Below, in pieces: positions 54,626 through 62,676 of a stretch of 64,000 bases of DNA. The stretch is from JACKAQ01 sp965227145 (GTDB lineage Bacteria > Calditrichota > Calditrichia > RBG-13-44-9 > J075), in contig OZ245730.1 of the NCBI GenBank assembly GCA_965227145.1, positions 6,014,001-6,078,000 of the forward strand, in the 5' to 3' direction. Below the pieces are notes generated by a model that saw only the letters and a list, made by a program, of their open reading frames with translations, did not search any database and was not told the DNA's origin. Position numbers and translations under genes: made by a program. Every line of letters begins with the position of its first letter. Position 1 is the first letter of the stretch.

Positions 54626-55780
54626 TTAAGAAACGGAGCGGACAATTGCCTCGGCAATTTGATTGAGCGGCAGCACATGATCGGCCAATTGGGCATCCAC
54701 AATTGCTTTGGGCATGCCGTAAACAACGCAGCTTTCTTCATTTTGAGCGATTACATAACCACCGGAATTTTTGATTTTACGGGTGCCTTCCAACCCGTCT
54801 TTTCCCATTCCTGTCATAATTACGGCTAATGAATTTCCGCCAAAAACGGTGTTGGCGGAATCGAACATGACATCTACGGAAGGACGGAAAAGCACATCCT
54901 GCGGATCTGGCGTTACTTTGGCGAGCACTTTTGTGCCGCTTTTGGCAAATTTGAGGTGTTGCCCGCCCGGAGCGATATACACGTTTCCGGGCAGAATTTC
55001 CATTCCGTCCTCCGCTTCAACCACGTTTAGTTCGCTCATGGTGTTCAGCCGGTCTGCCAGCGATTTTGTGAAATGCGGCGGCATGTGCTGCACGATTGCA
55101 ACGGGCGTGCTCAAATCGCCCGGCAGTGCCGGAATAATTTGCTGCAGCGAAAACGGCCCGCCGGTAGAAATACCAATGACAACAATCTGAAACGGTTCCA
55201 GTCCCGGTTGTGCCGTTCGCCGAACCGGGTTTCTGCCGGGACTTTTGGCAGAAGTGGTATTCGATTGGGAAAGAGTTCTGCGGGTGGATAATGTGCCGGT
55301 CACTTGCGGTTTTGCCGGTGTGCGCGGTTTGTAGCGTTCCCTCAGGCGTTTAACTTCACTGTTGACGTCGATATTTTTGATGTGGCTTTGGATAACGCTT
55401 TTCACTTTTTCAGTTAACTGGCGTTTCATCTGAATGAGGTCGTACGAAATGGAAGACATTTCTTTCGTGATAAAATCGACGGCGCCGGCCTGCATGGCTT
55501 CGATGGTGTTTTGCGCACCTTCTGCGGTGAGCGAACTGATGATAATGATCGGTAACGGGTTATTTGCCATAATTTCGCGTGTGGCGGCAATGCCGTCCAT
55601 CCGGGGCATTTCGATGTCCATCGTCAGCAAATCCGGCTTCAGCTCGCGGACTTTTTCCACTGCTTCCTGTCCGTCCCGTGCTGTGCCAACCACTTCGATG
55701 CCCGGATCTTCTTCCAAAATCATCGAAATCGCTTTGCGCATAAACGCGGAATCATCTGTTACTAACACGCGAATAGCCAT
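54626..55780 (-). CDS. cheB: Chemotaxis protein-glutamate methylesterase CheB
   Basis: The 384-residue enzyme demethylates chemoreceptor glutamates, resetting sensitivity. An N-terminal receiver domain (Asp10, phosphorylated Asp55 in LLTMDIEMPRMDG) controls a C-terminal methylesterase domain. Its catalytic residues are Ser205 (GISTGGP), His232 (VQHMPPHFT) and Asp328 (MTGMGKDG). The linker (about 150-190) is unusually Ser/Thr/Arg-rich. The ATG at 55780 is 3 bases after the cheA stop, so the two are cotranscribed. Confidence 0.97.
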   Translation of the reverse strand: MAIRVLVTDDSAFMRKAISMILEEDPGIEVVGTARDGQEAVEKVRELKPDLLTMDIEMPRMDGIAATREIMANNPLPIIIISSLTAEGAQNTIEAMQAGAVDFITKEMSSISYDLIQMKRQLTEKVKSVIQSHIKNIDVNSEVKRLRERYKPRTPAKPQVTGTLSTRRTLSQSNTTSAKSPGRNPVRRTAQPGLEPFQIVVIGISTGGPFSLQQIIPALPGDLSTPVAIVQHMPPHFTKSLADRLNTMSELNVVEAEDGMEILPGNVYIAPGGQHLKFAKSGTKVLAKVTPDPQDVLFRPSVDVMFDSANTVFGGNSLAVIMTGMGKDGLEGTRKIKNSGGYVIAQNEESCVVYGMPKAIVDAQLADHVLPLNQIAEAIVRSVS

Positions 55781-55783
55781 GTT

Positions 55784-58159
55784 TTAAGCCTCGTACCCGA
55801 TTTTATTTTTCATCAATTTGGCAACTTCGCCGACATCCAGAATCATAATTACGCGACCGTCTCCCAAAATGGTGGAACCGGCGATACCCTGGGTATTTTT
55901 GAGAAATGTGCCAAGTGTTTTGATGACAATCTCTTTTTGTCCCAACAAACTATCGACCACCAAACCGAAGAATGAATTGGCTACGCCGATCACGACCGTG
56001 TAAAAACGATCGCTGGTTTTGTTTTTACTGCCGGGAACGTGCAACAAATCGTCCACATGAACCAGTGGTAAAATGCGGTCGCGCAGCCGGATCATTTCAC
56101 GACCCTGAATGTAGGAAAGGTCGCTGCGGGAGGTGCGCACCACTTCCAGAACAGAGCTGAGCGGCACGGCAAATGTTTCGTCGCCCACATTGACCAGCAA
56201 TCCCTGAATGATCGCCAGCGTGAGCGGCAATTTTAGGGTGAAACGGCTGCCTTTTCCAACTTCAGATTCGACAGTGATGATGCCGTTAAGTTTAGTAATA
56301 TTGGTTTTTACAACATCCATTCCAACGCCGCGACCGGAAACGCTGGTCAATTTTTTTGCCATGCTGAAACCCGGTGCGAAGATCAGGTTGTAGCTTTCAG
56401 TGTCAGTCATTTCGGCGGCTTCCTGGGGTGTCAGCACGCCTTTTTCCACTGCTTTTGCTTTAATTTTTTCCGGATCGATGCCTTTGCCGTCGTCCTCAAT
56501 GGCGATGACAATATGGTTGCCTTCGTGCCCGGCGCTCAGCCGGATTCTGCCACGACGCGATTTGCCTGCCGCTTCGCGTTCTTCCGGGCTTTCGACGCCG
56601 TGATCGGCGGCGTTGCGAACGAGGTGAATGAGCGGATCACTGATTTCTTCGATGATCGATTTGTCCATCTCGGTTTCTTCGCCTTCGATAACCAGCTCAA
56701 TTTCCTTCCCGAATTCGCGCGAAATATCGCGGACAACCCGCGGGAAACGGTTGAACACGCGTCCGATTTGCACCATCCGCGTTTTCATTACAGCGGATTG
56801 CAATTCGGTGGTGATAAAATCAATTTGTGCTCCGGTTTCCATTAGCTGCTGCAAAAACTCGCTGCTTTCTTCGGTCAAAACGCCGTTTCCGATAATTTGG
56901 GAAAGGCGATTCCGGCCCAAAACGAGTTCGCCAACAAGGTTCATCAGGCTGTCCAATCGCCGGACATCCACCCGAATGGTGGTGTCTGCGGCTTTTTCCG
57001 GACGTTTGGATGCCGCCGCAACGCTGCCGTTGTTTGTATTTGCGGTTGGATTTTCCGGTTCGGATTTCGGTGCAACGGTTTTTTCCGATGGTGTGCCGCT
57101 AACCGCCGCCGGCGATTTTGGCGCCTGCGAAACTTTTTCGCCGTTGGAGATAGCTGCAAGTTTTTGGTTGATATCGGTTAAGTTGACGTGTTGCAAATCG
57201 CGATCGATCACCTGTTGCAGCAATGCTTTCATCAGATCGAACGCTTCGAACATGATGTCCAGCATCCACGGTTCGAAGGCCAGTTGGTCGCGCCGGAGTT
57301 TGTTCAGCACATCCTCAAAGTGGTGCGCCAGATCGCTCATTTCTTCAAATGCCAAAAATCCTGAAGTGCCTTTTACCGTGTGAATCGCGCGGAAAATGCG
57401 GTTCACCAGATCTTTGTCCTGCGAATTGTGCTCCAGCTCCAGTAATTCCTGATCGAGTGTTTCGAACACTTCGGTGGTTTCTACCACAAAGCTTTCCACA
57501 ATTTCCAGCATGTCATCGGAAAACATGGGATGCATGCCATCGGCGGCTGCAGGCGGTACATATTCCGGCTGTTCTGCCGATGCCAGGGCTTCCATGTCGA
57601 TGTCTTCTGCGGGCGTTTCGTCGAAATCTGCCATATCGAGCTCAACTTCGGGCAATACGTCAAAATCTGCCATGTCCAAACTAACTTCCGGCGGTGCGGT
57701 GAAACTGGTCAAATCAACCGTTGTTTCTGCCGATTCCGGTGCTGTTTCTTCGTCGGAATTGCTGCTGTTGGAAATGGCTTCCAATTTGGCGGCGATGTTG
57801 CTCAGATCGATATCGCGGATATCCCGGTCCACAACCTGTTGCAGGAGATCCTTCATCATATCAAAGGCTTCCAGCATCACATCCAGCATGCTGGTTTGGA
57901 ACTGGATTTGGTCGCGCCGGAGTTTGTTCAGCACATCTTCGAAATGATGGGTCAACTCCGTCATCTGCTGAAAATCCAGAAAACTGGAGGTGCCTTTTAT
58001 GGTGTGCACCGCCCGGAAAATTTTGTTAACCAGCTCTTTGTCGTCTGCGCGGTGTTCGAGTACTAATAAATCCTGATCGAGTTCTTCAAAAATGTCTTGT
58101 GTTTCAACGACGAAACTTTCAACGATTTCGATCATGTCATCGGAAAACATTGCGTGCAT
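55784..58159 (-). CDS. cheA: Chemotaxis histidine kinase CheA with duplicated Hpt domain
   Basis: The 791-residue kinase is longer than typical CheA because its phosphotransfer domain is present twice. Hpt1 covers about residues 1-135 (His52 in AVHTIKGTSSF) and Hpt2 about 205-340 (His260 in AIHTVKGTSGF). An acidic linker with DMADFD repeats joins them. The dimerisation, HATPase (NAADHGVE, DDGKGID, GRGVGMDVV) and CheW-like domains follow. The ATG at 58159 has GGAG 8 bases upstream; a GTG at 58177 is rejected. Receptor signals probably reach the kinase through a CheW encoded elsewhere. Confidence 0.96.
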   Translation of the reverse strand: MHAMFSDDMIEIVESFVVETQDIFEELDQDLLVLEHRADDKELVNKIFRAVHTIKGTSSFLDFQQMTELTHHFEDVLNKLRRDQIQFQTSMLDVMLEAFDMMKDLLQQVVDRDIRDIDLSNIAAKLEAISNSSNSDEETAPESAETTVDLTSFTAPPEVSLDMADFDVLPEVELDMADFDETPAEDIDMEALASAEQPEYVPPAAADGMHPMFSDDMLEIVESFVVETTEVFETLDQELLELEHNSQDKDLVNRIFRAIHTVKGTSGFLAFEEMSDLAHHFEDVLNKLRRDQLAFEPWMLDIMFEAFDLMKALLQQVIDRDLQHVNLTDINQKLAAISNGEKVSQAPKSPAAVSGTPSEKTVAPKSEPENPTANTNNGSVAAASKRPEKAADTTIRVDVRRLDSLMNLVGELVLGRNRLSQIIGNGVLTEESSEFLQQLMETGAQIDFITTELQSAVMKTRMVQIGRVFNRFPRVVRDISREFGKEIELVIEGEETEMDKSIIEEISDPLIHLVRNAADHGVESPEEREAAGKSRRGRIRLSAGHEGNHIVIAIEDDGKGIDPEKIKAKAVEKGVLTPQEAAEMTDTESYNLIFAPGFSMAKKLTSVSGRGVGMDVVKTNITKLNGIITVESEVGKGSRFTLKLPLTLAIIQGLLVNVGDETFAVPLSSVLEVVRTSRSDLSYIQGREMIRLRDRILPLVHVDDLLHVPGSKNKTSDRFYTVVIGVANSFFGLVVDSLLGQKEIVIKTLGTFLKNTQGIAGSTILGDGRVIMILDVGEVAKLMKNKIGYEA

Positions 58160-58264
58160 CGTTTCATCTCCGTTCACGCTATAATAGCGATTTTCAAATT
58201 AATGCCTGACCTGTTTCTATTTGCTGATCAGCGGAAATCTGCTCATTTATTTCCGCTGATTTTA

Positions 58265-59236
58265 TCAGCTATTGTTAAATAATTTGTCGATTTCATCCTG
58301 TGATGCGATGCCATCGCTGCTGTCATCCTGCACTTTTTTGGGTGCCGGTTTGCTGCTTTCCGGGGCATCGGAAACGCTTCCGAACAGCCGGTCAATTTCG
58401 TCCTGATCTGCCACTGCGTTGCCGGGTTTTTCGGCGCCGAAAAGCTTATCGATATCATCCTGCGATGCCGGACCTTTGGGTTCCGGTTGCGTTTTGTGAT
58501 GATCGTCGAATACGGAATCTGCCAGTTGCTGTTTGTCACCTGAAGTATCGTAAGTGGCATCCGGATCAAACACATGCGGCATGGAGTGCCGTTTTCTTTC
58601 GATAAAATTGTCGTCGTCCGCTTCCTTAAATCTGCGGATGAGTGTTGCCAATCGTTCTTCTACGGATTCAATGAGATGGTTAACCGCGGCAATCTGCTGT
58701 GCGGTAATATCCTGCACCTGCATGGACATCATAATGCTGCTGGTGCTGTCGTGAATGGTATCGAGAATTTCGCTCATCTTGTCGTAAAACGTGATCAGTT
58801 TTTTGTGGGTGCGCAGCTTTTCCAGATGGATCTGGTTGATTTTGGTCAGCAGCACATCATTTTTGCCTTCCAGCTCGTTGCGCAGCAACCGCAAAATGTG
58901 CGAATCCAGCCGCACCACTTTTTTGATGGCTTCGGCGTTTTCCGAATGTTCGGCTTTCATTTCGCCCAGTTTGTAGAGGATGTTATCCACCATGTCAAAA
59001 ATTTCGGTGGCTGCCATTTCGGTTGCCTGGGTTACTTTGCTGAGTTGCGATGACGCACGGGGCATTTTCGATGTGCTATCGCTGATAGATTTGTTAATTT
59101 CGTCCAACAGCGGAATTACTTCCTGAACAAAGTTAAACAGCTCTTCCAGAAAAGGAATAACGCGTTGCCCGAAAATGAAGAGTGCTTTCAACTCATTGAT
59201 TTTATTTGAGATACTGGCGATCTGTTGTATTTTCAT
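58265..59236 (-). CDS. cheZ: CheZ-like CheY-P phosphatase with three CheY-docking-like motifs
   Basis: The 323-residue helical protein contains the catalytic pattern MSMQVQDITAQQI, in which Asp176 and Gln180 fit the D-x-x-x-Q of CheZ, placed on the long four-helix hairpin. Its C-terminal tail carries three similar motifs: ASQDDIDKLF (257-266), ADQDEIDRLF (276-285) and ASQDEIDKLF (311-320). E. coli CheZ ends with ASQDQVDDLLDSLGF and FliM begins with SQAEIDALL, both of which bind phosphorylated CheY. The assignment as a CheY-P phosphatase is by motif and neighbourhood. The ATG at 59236 has AGGAGA upstream. Confidence 0.78.
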   Translation of the reverse strand: MKIQQIASISNKINELKALFIFGQRVIPFLEELFNFVQEVIPLLDEINKSISDSTSKMPRASSQLSKVTQATEMAATEIFDMVDNILYKLGEMKAEHSENAEAIKKVVRLDSHILRLLRNELEGKNDVLLTKINQIHLEKLRTHKKLITFYDKMSEILDTIHDSTSSIMMSMQVQDITAQQIAAVNHLIESVEERLATLIRRFKEADDDNFIERKRHSMPHVFDPDATYDTSGDKQQLADSVFDDHHKTQPEPKGPASQDDIDKLFGAEKPGNAVADQDEIDRLFGSVSDAPESSKPAPKKVQDDSSDGIASQDEIDKLFNNS

Positions 59237-59377
59237 AATTGGTGTTCTCCTAAACCAGCGAATCTTTTTGAAACCCGGAACGCATCGCAACGGATGGTGA
59301 CAAATATATTTGGCATTTCCCGAAAGCGTTTTGAACAGGCTTCTGCTGAATGGTTATTGCGGATATTTATCCTCCTG

Positions 59378-59749
59378 TTAGCGTCGGGACTGCAAAATCT
59401 GGTCAATTTTTTCCTTTAACACCTGCGGGGTAAACGGTTTGGTAATGTAATTATTTACCCTTGCCTGAAGTGCTTCCAGCACATCTTCCTTACCGCTGCG
59501 GGTGGTTACCATCAAAATGGGAAGCCCGGCATAATCCGACGATGTGCGAACGGTTTTGGTGAACTGCAAGCCATTCATGTTCGGCATGTTCCAGTCTGTA
59601 ATGATGAAATCGATTTCCTCGATACTCAGTTTGGCCATGCCATCGCGACCGTCTTCTGCCTCTACAACATCGGTGTAGCCGATTCGTCCCAGTGCATTAT
59701 TCACAATTCTGCGCATGGTTGGTGAATCATCGACAACTAAAAATTTCAT
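59378..59749 (-). CDS. cheY: Response regulator CheY
   Basis: The 123-residue stand-alone receiver has the phosphorylation site DFIITDWNMPNMNG (Asp54), the acid pair DDS at residues 7-8, Thr87 in VTTRSG and Lys109 in YITKPF. The W-N-M-P stretch is typical of CheY itself. Phosphorylated by CheA, it would act on the motor or other output, and would be dephosphorylated by the CheZ-like protein encoded just downstream. It follows another receiver gene by 13 bp. Confidence 0.92.
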   Translation of the reverse strand: MKFLVVDDSPTMRRIVNNALGRIGYTDVVEAEDGRDGMAKLSIEEIDFIITDWNMPNMNGLQFTKTVRTSSDYAGLPILMVTTRSGKEDVLEALQARVNNYITKPFTPQVLKEKIDQILQSRR

Positions 59750-59762
59750 TGTTCCAACTCCT

Positions 59763-60128
59763 TTAGTTAAGAAATTTTGCTACTTCGTATTGAATACGTT
59801 TTCTATCAAATGGTTTAACGAGGTAGGCGTTTGCGCCTAATTGCTTGCCTTTTTCTATTTCTGCTTCGCTGCTGAGCGAGGATAAAATAATGACTGGTAA
59901 CTCACGATAGGATTGGTGATCACGCAAGGTTTTAACCAGCTCGAAACCGTCCAGATTTGGCATATTCAGATCGGTAATTACCAGATCAACTTTTTCGTAA
60001 GCCAGTTTTTCCAGGGCTTCCATGCCATCGCGGGCAACAATAACGCGGCACCCTTGGGCACGCAATGCAAGCATAATGAATTTTCGGGTTGCGACGGAAT
60101 CGTCAACAACCATTACCACTGGATTCAT
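59763..60128 (-). CDS. Second CheY-like single-domain response regulator
   Basis: The 121-residue receiver has the site DLVITDLNMPNLDG (Asp54), acidic pair DDS (9-10), Ser87-like ILSSLSS and Lys108 in YLVKPF. It is not an exact copy of the neighbouring CheY (D-L-N-M-P in place of D-W-N-M-P). Two receivers in one cluster often divide roles, with one as phosphate sink. It is 3 bp downstream of the CheR fragment. Confidence 0.92.
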   Translation of the reverse strand: MNPVVMVVDDSVATRKFIMLALRAQGCRVIVARDGMEALEKLAYEKVDLVITDLNMPNLDGFELVKTLRDHQSYRELPVIILSSLSSEAEIEKGKQLGANAYLVKPFDRKRIQYEVAKFLN

Positions 60129-60131
60129 GTT

Positions 60132-60386
60132 TCACTCCTTGATGTACGCAATCGTTTTGGTAAAATGTACCGGTTTAAACGCCTGGCTCAACCCATACAG
60201 CGATTCGGAATAACCCAACAGCAAAAAGCCGCCGGTGTTGAGTGAGTCATATAAGCTGCCAATCACCTGTCGTTTGGATTTTGTATCGAAATAGATCAAC
60301 ACGTTGGCGCAAAAAATAATGTCAAACTGCTTCATGCTGCGCAAAACGTTGCGATCGAACAGATTCACTTTCCGGAATTCGACCAT
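60132..60386 (-). pseudogene. cheR: CheR C-terminal fragment (frameshifted gene)
   Basis: The 84-codon frame continues the CheR methyltransferase domain: VEFRKVNLFDRNVL, then DIIFCANVLIYFD and GGFLLLGYSESLYGLS, followed by the CheY-like receiver genes. It starts inside the end of the other CheR frame and overlaps it, with no Shine-Dalgarno of its own. The two frames together equal one normal CheR of about 290 residues. A single missing base near 60407, in a short C-run, would restore the protein. This is either a real frameshift or a sequence error. Confidence 0.85.
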
Positions 60387-61006
60387 GTTGGTGATGGGTG
60401 GCTGCAGGTGTAATCTTCACCTTTTTCGATAAAATATTTTTTGAGAATGTGTGCCGGAACCTTGCGTATCGAGTAGTTCCGGTAGGTGGCTTTTCGGGCG
60501 CTGTTTAGCACGTTGGTGTTAATATCGCTGCCAACAATTTCGAAACGGATATCCGGATTGGCCGGTTGCAATTTCTCTTTTACAATCAGTGCAATGGTGT
60601 ACGGCTCTTCGCCGGAGGAGCTGGCTGCGCTCCAAATACGTACGGTACGTTTGCCCGTTTCCCGAATTTTTTTGATAATTTGCGGCAGTAATTGGGTTTC
60701 AACTATTTCCAGTTGCGGCTCGTTGCGGTAAAAAAATGTTTCATTAATAGTTATCACGTTTACCAATTGCGGCATTTCCTGCTCAGCCATGCCGTTACGC
60801 AGTCGCGATACATATTCGCTGTAATCCCGAATTCCCAGTGCATGCACCCGTTGACCCACCCGGCTTTCCAGCAGATATTTTTTGTTATCCGGGAAATAAA
60901 TGCCGGTTTTGTCATAAATAAATTGGCGCAAACCTTCGAAGACCGTGTCCGACATATTGGACTTCTGGACGTTGGATGTCAGGTTCAATTGCGATAAAAA
61001 GCTCAT
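60365..61006 (-). pseudogene. cheR: CheR N-terminal fragment (frameshifted gene)
   Basis: The 213-codon frame carries the start of the receptor methyltransferase: an N-terminal helical domain (about residues 10-85) and the SAM-binding domain with TINETFFYRNEPQL, IWSAASSSGEEPYTIAL and EIVGSDINTNVL. It runs into unrelated residues after GEDYT and ends at a stop near 60365. The normal continuation is in the next frame. CheR methylates receptor glutamates and opposes CheB. The ATG at 61006 is 28 bp after the HEAT gene. Confidence 0.87.
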
Positions 61007-61034
61007 TAATAATACCTCATTCCTGCAATTTTAC

Positions 61035-62381
61035 TTAGCTGAGCGCTACAGCCAGTTTGCGGATATTTTCATCCTCATCGCTTTGTAACTGCGCTAGCAG
61101 GTCTTCAAATTGATCTGTGCCGGTATGCTGCACCATCTCCAACGCTGTGGAACGGGCAATGGCTTCGTTGTCCTGCAAGGCTGCCCGGAGCACCGCCAAA
61201 AATTCCGGCAGGCGGAATTTGCCAAATATTTCAACGGCTGCCAGTTTGGATTCGACATCGAGAAAATGGTAATTCTCTTTAACAAAACGACCCATTTGCA
61301 TGATGCCGGCATCCATTTTTAAATATTCATCGGTTTGCAGATATTCAACGGCTAAACCCAGTGCGAAACGCGCGCCGGTTTGCCGGGATATTTTTCCTGT
61401 TTCTGCCGCGTCGATAACGCAACTAACAACATTGATCCGGGAGTTGCAGATTGTCTGGAAAATTTGCATGTCCAGCGGTTCGGAAATTCCCATTTTGGGA
61501 ATCAGCTGAACCACGACATCCGCATCCACAAAATAGCGGAGGCCTTTTACGGCGGTTTCCACATATTCGCTATCTTTATCGTTGAGCATTTGCAGCAGGT
61601 GTTTTTTTAAATATTGGGGCAATTTGGATTGTAAACCGGGATTGGCTTCGGTGATATCCACCACTGCCTGCAGCATAATTGCCCGGGTTGTTTCGTTTAC
61701 TTTTTCCAGCTTTTCCAAAATCAACGGCAGGGTTTCCGGCGTTTGATTGTGGGACAGCGCTTCCACTGCCACCAACTGCACAACCGGATCGTCATCGTGC
61801 AATGCTTCCGCAAAAAATCCGGCGTATTCACCGTTTTCAAATTGTGCAAATGCGGACAAAACGTTTGTTCTGGTAAAATCATAATTGCGATAACACGCCA
61901 TTAATTCTTCTGCAAATTGTTCGCCCTTTAGTGCGCCCAACGCATCAATTGCGGAGAGAACCACATTTTGATCGCTGTCGTTCAGGCATTTTGCAATATT
62001 ATCCAGATAATCTTCTGCCGGAAGCAGGGTGAGTAAATCGATGGCAAATTTGCGCACATCTTTTTCGGTGTCGCAAATGTAACCGGCGATGGCCGGAACA
62101 GCCAGTGCGCCCATTTTAACCAACGTATCGCCGGTTAAATTACGGACGGAAATATTATCGCTGGCCATCAGCGGTGCAATTTGTGCTGCCAGCGAAGCAT
62201 CGGCATTGAGCACCAGAAACTGGGCGGCTGCATCGCGCACGCCTCTGTCCTCATCTGCCAGCAATCCTGCCGCCAGAGATGCTGCTTTGGGCGAAAAATC
62301 GCCATCTGTCAGCTCTTCCAGCGCCAGCCGCCGGTCAAATGCGTTTTGGCTGTTTAGCTTTTTAATGATTTCCGGTTTCAT
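61035..62381 (-). CDS. HEAT-repeat protein in chemotaxis cluster
   Basis: The 448-residue protein is made of about twelve helical HEAT/Armadillo-like repeats with recurring patterns such as DEDRGVRDAAAQFL, DNISVRNLTGDTLVKMG, DDDPVVQLVAVEALSH and DEDENIRKLAVAL. No catalytic motif or signal peptide appears. It is a cytoplasmic protein-binding solenoid. It lies between the receptor gene and cheR on the same strand and may be a scaffold or adaptor for the chemotaxis complex, which is an inference from position. Confidence 0.88.
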   Translation of the reverse strand: MKPEIIKKLNSQNAFDRRLALEELTDGDFSPKAASLAAGLLADEDRGVRDAAAQFLVLNADASLAAQIAPLMASDNISVRNLTGDTLVKMGALAVPAIAGYICDTEKDVRKFAIDLLTLLPAEDYLDNIAKCLNDSDQNVVLSAIDALGALKGEQFAEELMACYRNYDFTRTNVLSAFAQFENGEYAGFFAEALHDDDPVVQLVAVEALSHNQTPETLPLILEKLEKVNETTRAIMLQAVVDITEANPGLQSKLPQYLKKHLLQMLNDKDSEYVETAVKGLRYFVDADVVVQLIPKMGISEPLDMQIFQTICNSRINVVSCVIDAAETGKISRQTGARFALGLAVEYLQTDEYLKMDAGIMQMGRFVKENYHFLDVESKLAAVEIFGKFRLPEFLAVLRAALQDNEAIARSTALEMVQHTGTDQFEDLLAQLQSDEDENIRKLAVALS

Positions 62382-62676
62382 GGTTAATTTCCCCGATTCC
62401 TGAATACAATTATTTCGATTGTTATGCCGGGAAGCTGATTAACCAAAAAGGTGTAAATCGCTGATTTTTAGTAAATTAAATCGGCTGGTTTCCCATCGTT
62501 CGATGAAAAAAAGTAACCTTCCTGGTTCAAAATCCTTCCCTCGTTCAATTCGATATTCGACGTTAAAACCCGTTACTTAATGATTTAAATCCAAAAAAAT
62601 TAACGTCTGTCTTGTTTTCCCAACATCCTTTTTGCCCATTACCGGTATTTTTCGCATAACGCGTACCGGTTGGGGA

